Part shown: positions 28,090 through 40,754 of the stretch, in pieces
Layout: the number at the start of each line of letters is the position of its first letter
Position numbering within the stretch: position 1 is the first letter of the stretch
Position numbers and translations under genes: made by a program
Source of the DNA: Dillenia suffruticosa
Taxonomy: Eukaryota; Streptophyta; Magnoliopsida; Dilleniales; Dilleniaceae
Length of the DNA: 64,000 nt
Assembly: GCA_033439265.1 (NCBI GenBank)
Contig: JAVTVX010000010.1
Coordinates: forward strand, 16,027,490 to 16,091,489
Direction: 5' to 3'
Notes under the pieces: generated by a model
The model's database searches: none
What the model was told of the DNA's origin: nothing
What the model saw: the letters and a program-made list of their open reading frames with translations, nothing else

Positions 28090-31000
28090 TGAGGGTGAAA
28101 AAGTAGAAGTTTCTCGTAGATTATTTTTGACCGTTCAATTTTGTTGATCTTGCGGCTGTTAATTGATTTTGTCAGTGACGGATGAAGGTGTCAACGTGTC
28201 GTAGGTGGAAAAATTTAAAAGGAAGACTCAAAAAAATAAAATTTGTGGAAACAGCTTCGGACCTTGTAATACCCAATAAGACGGAGCGATTGCTTAAAAT
28301 GACGAAAGCGCCCTTTCGCCTATTGCCACGATCGTGTGAACGGAAACAGTCCATTTGGACCGAGGATTTTAATAAGGAGAGGAAAAAATGAGGATTTTAA
28401 AAAAATCCATTTATATTTTACAAAATAATTAATTGAAGTGAGGAAAAGAGAGGTTTTCTATAAAACCCACCGAAACTAATTTTTTAATTCTACCAAATGA
28501 TAGATTTTAAAGGAGATAAACTCTCTTTTAAGATAATAAATAATAAATTTATTTTTATTCATTTATTTTAAAAATCTAATAAAAAGTAGAAAGAACAAAA
28601 TAATAAATTTGTGTATTTTTAAATTATATTTTTTTGTGTAATTAAACGTGAATTTCATTTTATTTTATTTTTTATTTTGTCAACAAACGTAATTTTTAAT
28701 TTTATCTCAATTTTCTTTCCCAGCGGCTTGCGATTAGCACGCGCCGATTCAATGATCCGTGTGGCATAATTTGAATAATATTGCTTAAAGCACAGCAGAT
28801 AGAAACAAAAACCAAAAGATATTTATGTCAAACCGGCTCTCCAAAACGGTGGGCGACTGGAAAATAACAGGTCAGTACGTGTGAACACGTTCATCTTTGT
28901 AAAGATTCCTTCGCGATTTGTTAAATTGCCTTGCGGAGGCACGACGCCCATCTCCCCTCTCAATTTAATTGGTCATGCGGATGCATCCTATATTAAAATG
29001 CCACGTGGAGAATTGCCGGGAATTGCTCGGTCGTTTTGGTCCACGTAGATTATTTTTATTTTTATTTAATATAATTTATAATTTTATATATATTATGAAT
29101 CATTTTTTAATATTTAATATAAATCGTGATTATCACACCCGGTGTACCATATTAAAAGTGACACCATAATATGCTATTTCCCCTCCCATCTTAGAATTCC
29201 AGTTCCTGCCTCGCCCATTTTTTCCCTCCATTACCCTAAGAGGGTGGGTCGCTTAAAAACTCAAGAATCCCATGGGATTGCAAAATTTCTACATGATTTT
29301 CAAAATAAATCCTGTACCATAATTTCAAGTTTACTTTAAATCCAGAGACAATTACAGTACGTAGTTAAGATATAATTTATTTATTGTGTTGCAATTTGAG
29401 TATAAACACAAATTTCTATTGCATTAAAAGGCCACATTAGTTGATTAATAGTATGTTTTTAGAATTGCGATTGATTAATATTTTTTTAATCCTTATATAG
29501 TTATTTTAAAAAATACTCAGTGACACAAAATGATTACTTAATTTATCAGGATTCTTGATTTGTTTACAAACAATAATAATAATTTATATCTTTATTTTAA
29601 ATTTTAAAATCGGTTCTTGATTTGTTTACCAGAAACCAAAAAAACTCAGTTAAAAAGGAAAAGTAGAGTGGATGAGGTAAAACTAGGAGTGAATATGGAA
29701 ATGATGGGGGGGGTTTGATGGCCGCGGCGTCCTTTGATCTCACAAAGCATGGGTCCAGGTTTGGTAGTGCTCCTTCCTTCCTTCTATTTTATTTTTGTTT
29801 TATTTTATTTATAATCTATTTTAATTATAATAAACTTTTTACAAAAATATAAATTTTATAAATAAAATTAAAAATTTTCAAAAAATAAATTAAAATTAGA
29901 TTGTATCAATAAATTTTCATAAAAATTTCATATAATTTAAGTAAAATATAACTTTTAACCTTTTCGTATAAGTCAATGAAGTGTTTAGACTAAGAGCTTT
30001 TACTTGTTCCCAAGTAAACAATTTAGTGGTCAAAATTCTTCTCCCTTACCCTGATGATATCGGGTTCAAATCTCAATATAACAAAAACAAGAGCTTTTAC
30101 TCTAATGATTTTAGATTAAAAAAAACAAATTTTATGTATGAAGAAAACAAATATCATGAGAGTTTTATTTTTTAAAAACCCAATTCAATTCAGATTTAAT
30201 TTACTCGAATCTAATATTATCATAGTTGTCGGTGATTTATAAAAAATCAAAAATAATAAAATAAATTTCTTCAATATACAACAGAATAGCAGTGCACTGA
30301 CGAAGGCCAGCTGCCATCATCATTTCCACCTAGCCTCAGAAGAAGCTTGACATGGTATGCTTGCTAAGGTCACAACTAAGGGAATGGCTTCAAAAAAATT
30401 TGCGCGCACTGAAGCTCTCCACCTGTGCTATCAGTTTTTAGAGGCGGAGTTATGGTCCCGGACTGATTTTGATGAAAAATAATTTTTAGATTCTTTGAGA
30501 ACTATATTTAAAATGACAAAAAACTTTTTTATTTGAAAACAAAAGGAGTTTGATGGTTTGATTTTGACTTTTTAGGTAATTTTATGGATGAAAAATACAC
30601 CGAGAAACAAGAGAGAAGAAAATTAATGGTGAGAGAGTGAATCTTCTCTGAGGTGAGTCACTAAAGCTCGCAGGTGATGGGAAGTCTCAAAAGTCCTTTT
30701 GCTACAGGAGTTGTTCAAATGATTCCAATTTGCTGATTTCACACGGAACATAACCGGCATATGTTTACAAAGTTAATTTCGTTTCTTAATCAGGAAATTG
30801 ATTTCTATTGAATACGGAATAAATATTATTAAGAAAAAATCCTCTTAATTAATACAGAATAAATATTATTGAAAAAAAGTCCTCTCAATTGAGACTTAAC
30901 TCTACGATCTATATTAATCAAAATAAAATTTTAAATAAAGTCAAGACGAAACTTATGGGCCCACTTCATTTTACGAACTTGAGTTTTTGAAGAATTTCAA

Positions 31001-31196
31001 GTCATGCGAATGGCAAGATTTTCAATGTTGGAAATTCTAATAATGTAGTCACCGTTAAAAAACTGGCGGTAGAGAGAGAGAGATGATTGATGGACCGCCG
31101 GCAAGCAAAGAGGAGAGAGAAAGAAAGAGGAGATCGCTGATTACTTTTTTTGGGGCCCCCCGCGGGGGGGGGTGGCGAGGGAAAGGAGAGGTACTG

Positions 31197-31237
<41 letters not shown>

Positions 31238-31638
31238 AAAGGGGATATTTTGGTATGAAAAAATAGTAGCAAAAAATTAATACAAAAGACTTAGTTTTAG
31301 GTAAAAAAAAAAATTCAAGTAAAATCCATGTTTCTAAGTTAAATATGGTTCTCAAACAACCTAAATCATCATTTCCTCCAAATTTAATTCCGCGGCATAA
31401 TTCTTCTTTTTTTTTGGTAAATATAATTCTTCTTTTGTTAAATCTTTGTGATTTTATCAATGTATGGTCTAGTGGGATCGGATTAATCAAGTATCAACTT
31501 CAAAATTTAAAAATAAAAAAAATTATATTAAAAAAATCTCCTCTCTAAATAGGGTTTATACAAACACACGATTTTAAATATCATGGGTGAAGAAAAAAAA
31601 GAGGAAAAATTCTCCATGACTTTTACTTTTTTAGTTAT
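28090..31638. other. Upstream region of APX copy 2, then gene-free sequence
   Basis: Promoter-side sequence of APX copy 2, with patches matching copy 1 up to about 29775, is followed by AT-rich sequence without recognised genes. Features seen are a (GA)n at 31200-31232, a G/C-rich inverted run near 31155-31172, and a tRNA-like box pair near 30015-30080 that may be a short SINE-like remnant but is too weak to annotate. Confidence 0.55.
31200..31232. repeat. (GA)n microsatellite
   Basis: About 16 GA units within a purine-rich stretch that also contains a poly-C/poly-G inverted run just upstream near 31155-31172. Confidence 0.95.
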
Positions 31639-32078
31639 GGGCCCATCTGAGTTGGGCCTACCAATGGTGTTAACGCCCAATAAAGGAGTAGACCGAGCCC
31701 GGGCCTAATCCAACGTGAATCTCTAGCCTTCTCCCATGCCCTGAATAGGTGTCCCCCCCCCCCCGGGGCCAAAAAAAAAAACCTAAAATACGGGGTGATA
31801 ACTATTTAAACGATGCGTTTAATTATGTGGCGCGCTGCGGAAGCTCAAGCTCCCGAGTGGGCCCATTTGAGTTTGGGCCTATCAATGTGCTAAAGCCCAA
31901 TAAAGGAGTAGACCGAGCCCGAGCCTAAGCCGAAGTGAATCTCCAGCCTTCTCTCACGCTCTGAATGGGATGTCCCCCAACCCCGAAAAAACAAAAAAAT
32001 CTAAACTTCGGGTGGATAACTATTTAAACGATGCGTTTATTTATGCAGCGCGTTGCGGAAGCTCAAGCTCCCAGAGTG
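31639..32078. repeat. 220-bp direct tandem duplication, two units
   Basis: Unit 1 is 31639-31858 and unit 2 is 31859-32078, adjacent and collinear throughout. Each begins with GGGCCCAT, contains GTTGGGCCTA-like and GCCCAATAAAGG blocks and ends with GGAAGCTCAAGCTCCC. The GGCCCA/TGGGCC words resemble site II (TCP-bound) promoter elements common upstream of housekeeping genes. The second unit ends about 140 bp before the ATG of the helicase fragment, so this is most likely its duplicated promoter. Confidence 0.88.
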
Positions 32079-32218
32079 GAACCGTTGCATGTACAAGACG
32101 CAAACGGCGGTGTTGTTGGTACAAACCTTCTTCCAACTTCCAAATCTAATAATTTCATATTCAAATACCCGAAAGAAAAAGAAAAAAAAAAACGTCAGTG
32201 CGGGAAAAGTTTGAAGCA

Positions 32219-32471
32219 ATGGCGTCGACGGAATCGGAAAACAAGAACAAAGCACCGACAAGCACTCCATTTTCCGATCTAAAACCGCCACTTTCAGAAC
32301 CGGTTCTTGAAGCCCTAACAGAATGCGGTTTTCACTATTGTACGCTATTTCAAGCCGCCACCATGCCGTTGCTTTGTAGCTACAATGACGTCACTGTCGA
32401 CGCCACCAGCTTTCGTTGTTCCTATTGCTGAGATTCTCCGAAGATGTTCTTCCATACCTAAACCTTATCAG
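32219..32471 (+). pseudogene. DEAD-box RNA helicase (RH18-like) first-exon fragment
   Basis: Opens with ATG at 32219 (MASTESENKNK) and continues with the Q-motif region FSDLKPPLSEPVLEALTECG, QAAT and LLCSYNDVTVDA. After VDA the reading frame is lost and the segment that should encode the ATP-binding P-loop (ATGSGKT) is missing. The downstream part AFVVPIAEILRR and SSIPKPYQ is found in another frame, ending at a donor-like CAG|GT at 32471/32472. This matches exon 1 of plant RH18-type helicases (60S ribosome biogenesis) with an internal deletion of about 22-25 bp. No later helicase exon was found; a retrotransposon fossil follows. The remnant cannot encode an ATP-dependent helicase. Confidence 0.85.
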
Positions 32472-32833
32472 GTCCTATCTCTCTTCTCTTTGTCCCTCCC
32501 TCTCTCTCTACTTGTTTTGTGTGTGTTGTTGGTGAAGTTGAATTATAAGGAACTGGGTTTATCTAATTGGTGTTTTGGGAGATGAAAGTAGTTATGCCAA
32601 TAAGGGCATTTGTATTTAAAATTTGAAATTTAAGCGATTAAGATAGAGAGAACACAACCTAACATCATACGAAAGAACACACATCCTTTGGTCTGAGATT
32701 GGGGATCAAAACCACTCGGATTTAGAGCATCGTGCTGTGGATATTCGAGTGATAATTGGATGCAGTTTAGAGGTACAATTTCTTCCTTTTTCTTACGCTT
32801 TCACATTTAATTTTAGTATAACAAACCCAATAT

Positions 32834-35300
32834 TGGTATCAAAGCAGTTGGTTTATTTAAAATTAATCTTGGCATAATTTTTTATTTTTTTTGAAATTTC
32901 GCACGAAATGGAGAACCATAGATGAAATTTTTGAATTTTCATGAAGATGGTTTTTCTGTCGAGTTAAACATGCCATTGAATTGCCCGTGTGTGTAGAACA
33001 TGCCGGTATTTTAATTTTTTTTTAGGGTGAGATTTGAACCACGAATTTTGAAAAAGTCTTCGCGGAGATCTGAGAAGGGATCCTTCAATTCATGCCCAAA
33101 TCAAACCCTTTTCAACAAATTGAGGTCGGAAATGAGTTACTCATGCTTCAAAACATAAAATACTGTCGTTATAGAACATTTTTGGATGCCAAAAATCTAG
33201 AATTTTTCAACGAAGGATTTCGGCCTAGGGTCGTCATTCACCGCCATTTGAGGCTCAATTTTTATGAAAATTGAGTCTATGATGATCGGAGGAAGCTGAA
33301 TTACAAAAAACATGTTGAAATCGCTGTTCAATTTTGTGCAGAAATGAGAATTTCAAGGTCGGGTCGAAACCGGGTTGCGAACCCAACCTGCGCGTAGAGT
33401 CGGGTGAAGAAGACCCGCGGGCGCGTGAGTCTGAAGAACCGACCCGAACCCATGTGGGGTGGTGTGTGTAACCTAACCCGGATCTGCTTCGCGAGTAAAG
33501 GCACGTGGCGGTTGCGCGAAGCTCTCTGTTGGCACGTGCAGACGCGCAGAAAGCTTGTAAGCCATCGGAGGAGGCGCGTGTTGGCGCATCAAATCGGAAT
33601 TTTTTTTTTCTTCTATGAAAATCTTGAAAATGCGTATTTTTTTTAACTTTTTATAAGTATTTGTACGTCGAATTTGAATATAAATTGACAAGATGTGAAT
33701 TTGGATGATGATGCATTCATTCGATTTTGGGTCCACATTCAAATTATCTTATATTTATTGATTCGGAGAGTTTACAAATTTTATATATAGAAGAATAAAT
33801 ATCAATTCAGTTACTAACATTTCTCTTTTATGTATCGGATATTATGGTTGTATCGAAGAACGTCATAGTTGATCTTGTAAGGGAAATAAGCTGAATGATA
33901 AGAATTATGACATATGGTATCGAAAGATTCAGTTTATTCTTGAGAAACAAGATCTTACAGAGATTTTGATGCATAAGATAGTGGATCCCGGTGAGGATAC
34001 CACCATGACACAGGACAGATGGGATTAGGGGGTCTACCTTGCATAGAAGAAAAAGGACAATCAAGTTAAGGCAATTCTTATAAGTAACATGCACAATGCT
34101 CTGATACTCAAGAATGAACAATCTTCCACTGCTAAAACTATTCGACTCGTTCTAAAAAAGTATCATGGCGTTTATTCAGCTCCTAAGCTAATATGCTATC
34201 TTATAAATTCATAACTTATAAGAAGCGGTCTAATCATACTATAAAATAATATTTGATGCAGATGTCGAGTATGATAGTATCGTTGAAGAATGCGGGTGAG
34301 TCAATTTTAGATGAGCTGCAGGTTTTAGAAATGATCCAGTTCTTGCCTGAACGTATATCACGACGAGAGCATTAGTACTTTTGCTGACATGAGTTATTAT
34401 TATGAGTTGGAGAGGGAATATCATGAGGCATGTAGGCCACTCTTTGGTTATGTTTTTGCGATGGAGTCAAATAAGCGCTCTCACGGTACTAAATGCAAGT
34501 GGAAGAGGTATGATAGGAAGAGACGAGAGAGATGTAAGAGAAAGTTATCTAAGAAGCCTAGCAACAAAGCATAAAAACGCAAGAAGAAGTCAATAAACAA
34601 AACTAAGGTGAAGTGCTACGTTAGTGATAAATTTGATCGTTTTACCCGTGAGTCATCTGAGCCAATTTGGCAAATTTGTGTCATGCATAGAAATGCTTTG
34701 TTGTTAAGTTTTTCAAATGACTTTCTCTTGTCCCTCTCTTGGCTATTTCTATCATGCCTCTTCCACTTACGTTTAATACTGTGAGAGCATTTACTTGACT
34801 CCACAACAAAAGCATGACCCAAGAGTGGCCTATTGACCTTCTAACGTTTCTCCTCCAACTTACAATGATAACTCACGTCAACAAAAGTATGAATACTCTC
34901 ATCATGTGTGAGATACTTTTTCGTGATTTTTCATGAATCAGACAAAGACCGGATCACTTCCAAAACCTGCAATTTATCTGAAATTGGCTTACCCACATTC
35001 CTTAGTGATGCTATCATACTTGACATCTGCATTAAATGCTGTTTCATAGTATGATCAGGCCATTTTTTATAAGTTATGAACTTATATGTCAACATTTTTA
35101 GTTTAGGAGTTGAATAAGTACCATAATACTCTTTCAGAGCGAGCCAAATAGCTTTAGCAGTGGGATACTACTCATACATGGGTATCAGATCATCATGCAT
35201 GCTGCTGTTAAGGATCACCCTAGCTTGGCTGTCCTTTTTCTTCCATGCACGGTGGATGACTACTTCTGCGGTAACAATTCTGCTGCTCCAGGGATTCTCA
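32834..35300. mobile_element. Copia-type LTR retrotransposon fossil, two opposed gag pieces
   Basis: A primer-binding-like site complementary to initiator tRNA-Met lies at about 32834-32849. A gag-like region of the Copia (UBN2) type runs on the plus strand from about 33860 to 34680, with recognisable NYDIWYRKIQF and a degraded zinc knuckle. A second gag piece of the same family runs on the minus strand from about 35290 to 34690, so the two meet head to head. No integrase, reverse transcriptase or clear LTR pair was found. The element is thoroughly broken, with many breaks, and looks old. Confidence 0.75.
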
Positions 35301-35640
35301 TTGTCAAAAGTGCTTCAAATGTAGGACTTTCAGTATGAACTTATGCTTCTCTCCCCAATAGGAATAATTGGTGGAAAGCAGCTGGTTTTCTGTTAAATTG
35401 ATTTAAATGCCATCGATATCATTTAATCGAAATTAAATGGTTTCCAACTCAAGGATATACTGCACCTCCAAAGTTCGAATATTATCTAGAGAATGAAATT
35501 TATGGTTGAATGATGGTATTCAAAAGTGAGTTCCTTCCAAAATTAAAATCCTCATAGTTCTAAAACAATGGCAACTTGTTTTCTGGTTAGATGCTTTATG
35601 CATTAATACTATGCACTTTTTGGCTGCATGCATACAGCAG

Positions 35641-37985
35641 AATCCACCGAGCACAATCAGATGCTCTCCTCCAAATGGCAATTTTGTTAGATCTATGGCT
35701 CTTCCTGCAGGAGCCTTATGGTATGAAAACTTATTGTGGTGTTTAATTCAATTTATGTAGGTTGTGAGTCTGATCTTGCAAATTTTATTTTAACGGGGGA
35801 ATGCGGGCATCGAATTCCCAGCATCCAGCTGCCAGTTTGGCTTCGTCTAATGGACCTTCTTGGCAAAACCCTGATTCATTTAATGGTTCAGTTGGGTCTC
35901 TGGCCACAGTTTCAAGTGCAACTCAATCTTCTTTATTACGCAGTGAGGAAGAGGAAAGGCTTATGTCAAAAGAAGATTGTTATACACTGCAACCTGGAGG
36001 GAAATTGGAGACTGTGGAATCAACAAAACACTATGGCAGCTCAGATCTTCAAACAACTGTGTTTGAGGTACCTATTATGTCAAATGGACCTCCTGAAACT
36101 GCAAGCAGAGGCAGCCACTGCTATGAAAGATGATCATAGGAGCAGTAGTGTAGTGCCTCTCATTAAAAATACCGAGGTCAGTGTACAGTCCTATAGCTCT
36201 GCTCTAGAAAAAAGTGATAGTGTAACTCCTGGTGGAAAGTTTCAGAATTTACATTCTGAGTTATTATCAACAAACATTGGTGAACAACTTGAGAATAAAG
36301 ACTGCTGTTATTGGGCCAAACAATTCACTCTGTGGTAGTATGTTGCATAAATCAATTGGAAATCAGAGTCCACTTCCATATATTTTAGAACAGTTTGGTG
36401 AAACTTTAGCTTCAACAGCAGGAACCAAAACTGCCTGAGTTGTTAATCATGTTAATGTCTCGAGAGTTCTCTGTGATTTGAGGACATATACACTAGTGCA
36501 AGTAGCACAAAATGCTTCCTCTGAAGTAGATGATGATATAGAAGCATTTGTTGAACAAAGGCTCAAGGAGTTGAATTTGTGAACCAGTCTCCTTATTTGC
36601 CCACTCAAATGCATCCTGTTCATGAACCAAATCATCTTATGGGTCATTCTTGGTCCCATCGGGAGGTTCATGGGGCTGCAAATATAGGTGTGGATTCATT
36701 AGTTGTAGATAATAAAGGCATTGGAGGATCTACTTCATATGCATCTGGAATTTCATCATTATCAAATGGATGCCATGAGAACATGGTTAGCCAGGCTACT
36801 GAGTTGGATGGGACCTTTGAGGTGGGTAAAAAGCAAGTTACTAAGCTTGAAAGTACTTCTGCTGGCGGCAATACTGCTAAAGATATTGGAGAACGCAGCA
36901 TAATCTCAAACATATTGTCAATGGATTTTGACCCGTGGGGTGATTCATGATCTTGAGCCGAGAATGTAGCTAAATTGTTGGGTGAAAGTGATAAAGATCG
37001 AGGTTTGCTTAAACCATCAAGCTCCTTCAAATCACAAAACAGCAACCAGTCACTTGGATGGGCTTGGAAGTAATGGGTTCTATTCAAGTAATGTGAGCCA
37101 AACTGATAACTATATTGGAAGCCGTTCTTTATTTGCATCCAACAAGATGTCTGGTGATTATGTTTGTTCCTTCCCTAGTTGATATTCATCTTCTCTTCAT
37201 TATGCATGTGGGCTGATGTATGTGGTTTTGTGAGCCTGCATGCTTGCACTTTTGCACATCTTCATGTATGCATGGGGAATCATTGATGTATCAGTGCAGT
37301 TAATTTGTCTTGCTTCTCTCCACTTTTTTGATTACTTGTATTCCCTTTCTTGGTACTGTATGTTTGTCATGAAAAATGATTGGTGAGTTGTTTAGAAGAG
37401 GCAAAAACTTTGTGGAGAATAGTTTGAGTAGTTAGGGATGAACTCTCTTATGTGGTTGGAGTTTCAAAGCATTGGTTTGCTCTTTTCAGGCAGATGAATT
37501 CATGCGATTATTGGTTTGCTCTTTTCAGATGAATTCATGCGATTTTTTCTCAAATCAGAAGGCCTCATGTGCCTCTTGACGGATGTTCTAGTGAATTTGG
37601 GCCGTTAAATATGAAGTCCTTAGCCTTCAGATCCTTTTTATTTCCAAATCCATGATGCTTTTCTACCTACAAAAAAGTCCATGAGCGTAACAGTTGATGT
37701 GCAGCATGTTGATCCTCCTGCCATCTTTTCTTTGATGTGCTATGGCTCGGTTCTGTTATTAGAAACTGATACAATTGGATTCCCTGGGGACTTCTCTGGT
37801 CTTGTTTATCAGTTCCTTGGTCTCTTTTTCGCGCTTGTATGAAACTGGACTAGTTGTATATCCTATACCATTCTTTTATTGCGTCTTCACAGCCTCGAGC
37901 TCAGGTATATGCTCCAACAGGATTCTCCGTTCCCAGTGGGGTGCCCCCGGATTTTCATCTCAGGAGAGGTGAACAAGCTTTTGAT
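35641..37985 (+). pseudogene. CCR4-NOT subunit 4 (NOT4)-like pseudogene, 5'-truncated
   Basis: The sequence matches the middle and C-terminal part of plant NOT4-type E3 ligases. Readable blocks are SPPNGNFVRSMALPAG (about 35641-35720, ending at a GT donor), MRASNSQHPAASLASSNGPS (from 35801), then parts in shifting frames around KDDHRSSSVVPLIKNTE (36120s), SNGCHENMVSQATELDG (36760s), IISNILSMDFDPW (36900-36945) and AKLLGESDKDRGLLKPSSS (36970-37030). A later exon reads YAPTGFSVPSG near 37900. Stops and frame changes occur, for example a shift near 36120, a stop after LKELNL near 36580 and stops near 36948. The RING finger and RRM of NOT4 are absent, so the 5' half is lost. Introns are retained, so it is a decayed genomic copy and not a processed one. 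Confidence 0.85.
37471..37544. repeat. Tandem duplication of a 35-39 bp unit
   Basis: Two adjacent copies of a unit starting ATTGGTTTGCTCTTTTCAG and ending GAATTCATGCGATT, at 37471-37509 and 37510-37544. The copies differ by a small indel. It lies in an intron of the NOT4-like pseudogene. Confidence 0.9.
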
Positions 37986-38560
37986 TCATCAGGATAGACT
38001 TTGAGATATTGATATTAATACTGTTACTATTATTACGATTGTTACCCCTCTTGTTTGAATAACACCATCCCTATTTTGTGATATGTGAGTTGCGAGTTAT
38101 GTTATATGCTGTGGGGCTGCTGTTTTGGCATGGCCGAGGACATATATTCCAGGTGGTACCAGATGGCTTTGATGTTTTTCTGTTTCAACCTTTTGATCTC
38201 CATTTTGGGTTTCAAGGAGTAGTCATGTTTTCGGTATGAGAGTGATCTTGAAGCTTGAAGAAAGAAGAGAAGTTGATTCTACTCTGTAGCTTTAAACACG
38301 TAGGGTCTTAAATGTCTCAGAATTCCAATATCATATTGTTTGTGGTATTTCTACCTGTCAAATCTTTATTCTGTTCCAACGCTTGGCTACTAATGAGCTT
38401 CGTTGTTTGGTACTTTAAGACACCATGGGAACGAGAGCTTGTGGGCTTGTTTGTTGAACTGGTCAAGCTTAAAGCTGGTCTTGGTTCGACTTGTTTAGTA
38501 ACCATGAAAAACCTGTGGCATGACTTGATTCAGATTGTGTCCTACGAGGGCTTGGATTCT

Positions 38561-38640
38561 GTAGTTGGATTCTCAAGCTGGGTGTGGACTGGAGTATTCC
38601 GTAGTTGGATTCTCGAGCTGGATGTGGACCGGAGTTTCTC
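38561..38640. repeat. 40-bp tandem duplication
   Basis: Two copies beginning GTAGTTGGATTCTC at 38561 and 38601, differing at a few positions. They lie in an open frame on the plus strand (38312-38659) that has no recognisable homology. Confidence 0.9.
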
Positions 38641-39860
38641 GGGCTTTAGTCAAATCTGATCATGAAATTTAACTTGGGTGTTCTATTTGCCGGATGGAAG
38701 AGGAGAGAAAATTCTAATTCTATGCTGCCATTTTAGTGAGTGCCGACCAACGGTCGGTCTAATAAGTAAGAGTGTTAGAACTTTTAACTAAATTTTGATT
38801 TTGAAACTAAATGAAAAAAATTATAATAAGAGAATTCATTTTAAATTGGATTTGGATCAAATTAGTCAAAATATAGATGCAGAAATCGATTATATATATT
38901 AAAAAAAAAATTAGTGAGTGCCGTATCTCTGAATACTAATTTGAGCTGGTCAATGGGATCGTACTTTCTTTTGGACCCATTTTGTACGGGACCAGGTGTT
39001 CAATTTAGTGCATCTCTCGTCTGTTCCAAAATTTCTTTCAAGGATTGTCCTCTGCACGGTTTCTGAATACTGAACCCGATGCTACAATGTTTAAATTGGA
39101 AATTATGGATAGAGTTTTGGTTCACCAATGATGATCGATGCTATGACTTGATTTCAAACCTGACAATGAGACCTCTTTGGTTTCAAACATGGCTGAGCTT
39201 CGGGCTATTTGGAAAATTCTTTGTTTTTATACAAATTAAGTTGAGGTTAGCATTTCTACTAATACTAATAGTTTTATCTGCAAGGATATCAAACCAAAAA
39301 GAAACGATGAATTTCTTCCGGCAAGACCTGTACAAGGAACATGAAGATTCTGGTAGGAAGAGCAAAACTTGGATTATTATTTTTTTCCCCCACTTTTGGG
39401 TAGACCTAGAGGGGCAAGACACACTAGACCACAGTGCTTTGGGTATTTGGGAGGGGACTTTTGGTCTCCTTAAAAGGGGTCACTTTTGCAATTGCAAAGC
39501 AGCTAAAGCATTGGTTGGGTTTGTGCTTGTTAAAAGCTGAGCTATCTCATTGTCTTCCTCATGACTCATTACAACCAACTAGGACAAAAGTTCAGAGAGA
39601 CATGTGGAACCCAAAAGCCACGAAGCATATGGGGAAAAAAAATTCCCAACCATTTGAGTGTCTGATTTCATGCCATACATATATAAATGTTTATTAAACT
39701 TTGCAAAAAGTTGGGTTCCAGATGAACCCCACTATCCAAAAATAGTGACCCCCGCAATATAAAGCTAACCCACCCTAACAAACAAAATGTGGTGGGCCCA
39801 TCCAACCCAACTTGGGCCCACCATGTGTTCCCAAACCTCCAAGAAAATCTAATCATGATC

Positions 39861-39862
<2 letters not shown>

Positions 39863-39894
<32 letters not shown>
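39863..39894. repeat. (GA)n microsatellite
   Basis: About 16 GA units in otherwise gene-free sequence. Confidence 0.95.
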
Positions 39895-39897
<3 letters not shown>

Positions 39898-40721
39898 TGG
39901 AAAATACATAAGTTAGAGGATATGGATAAAATTGGCATGTGGTGCTCATCAAAAAATTATGAAAATAAAAATAAAATCCAGAGAGATATTGTTGATATTG
40001 GAGCTTCCCATGCAAATATCAATTCAATAAAGATCACATGAATCAACATAAAATATTATAATGTCATTCTTAATGATTTGGGTGAGGAATCTATTTCTAA
40101 TCTAGCACTTCGTACACCAAAATGGAAACCCTGTACACTTATTTCTTGAAACTAATTTCAACCCAGCATTATCGTCAATCCAAGAGCTGCATCTGAATTC
40201 AAAAGCTTTTACTATTTGTACCAAGTAATCAGCCATAAGATTATTTTGAAACCCCTTCTACTGGATATGTGTGATATTCAAGAAACCGGGCTCCCCGTAA
40301 GAGTTGTTTTAACTGTGATTCATTCTTTCTCCCCTCAAACATCAAGAAATAATGCCTTACCCACCCACCATATCCCAACTAGCTGGGGACTCAAAATGCT
40401 CAGATCAGAACTAGACTACTTTCTTGTTCGTTGTGTCTTAGAAAGGGAGAAAACAAGGGGAGATTCGGATGCTCAACGTTTCAAATATGACCAGAGTTGC
40501 TATTAGAGAAGGCATAGTTGAGAGAGAGAACATCCGTATATTATACTGTAAGGGGTAAATGTAAAAATTTATATTAAAGTGTGAAACACAACCCCGAGAC
40601 AGATGACGACCGAGGTTATAATTTTTTTAAAAAATATATATATTATTTTAAAGATTTTTGACAGTATTTTTAAAACTCTTAATTTTAGGAAGAAATTGTT
40701 TTTATTATTTTGGTTTCACTC

Positions 40722-40754
40722 ACGTGTGTGTGTGTGCGTGTGCGTGTGTGTGTA
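40722..40754. repeat. (GT)n microsatellite with GC interruptions
   Basis: Alternating purine-pyrimidine run (GT with two GCGTGT interruptions), a sequence type able to adopt Z-DNA. Confidence 0.9.

Noticed and set aside
30015-30090. Pair of tRNA-like promoter boxes (TAGTGGTCAAA and GGGTTCAAATC) suggesting a SINE
   Set aside because: No clear 3' tail, target-site duplication or second copy could be found in the window, so it is too weak to annotate.
36668-37138. 156-codon minus-strand open frame
   Set aside because: It is antisense to recognisable NOT4-like sequence on the plus strand, so it is a shadow frame.
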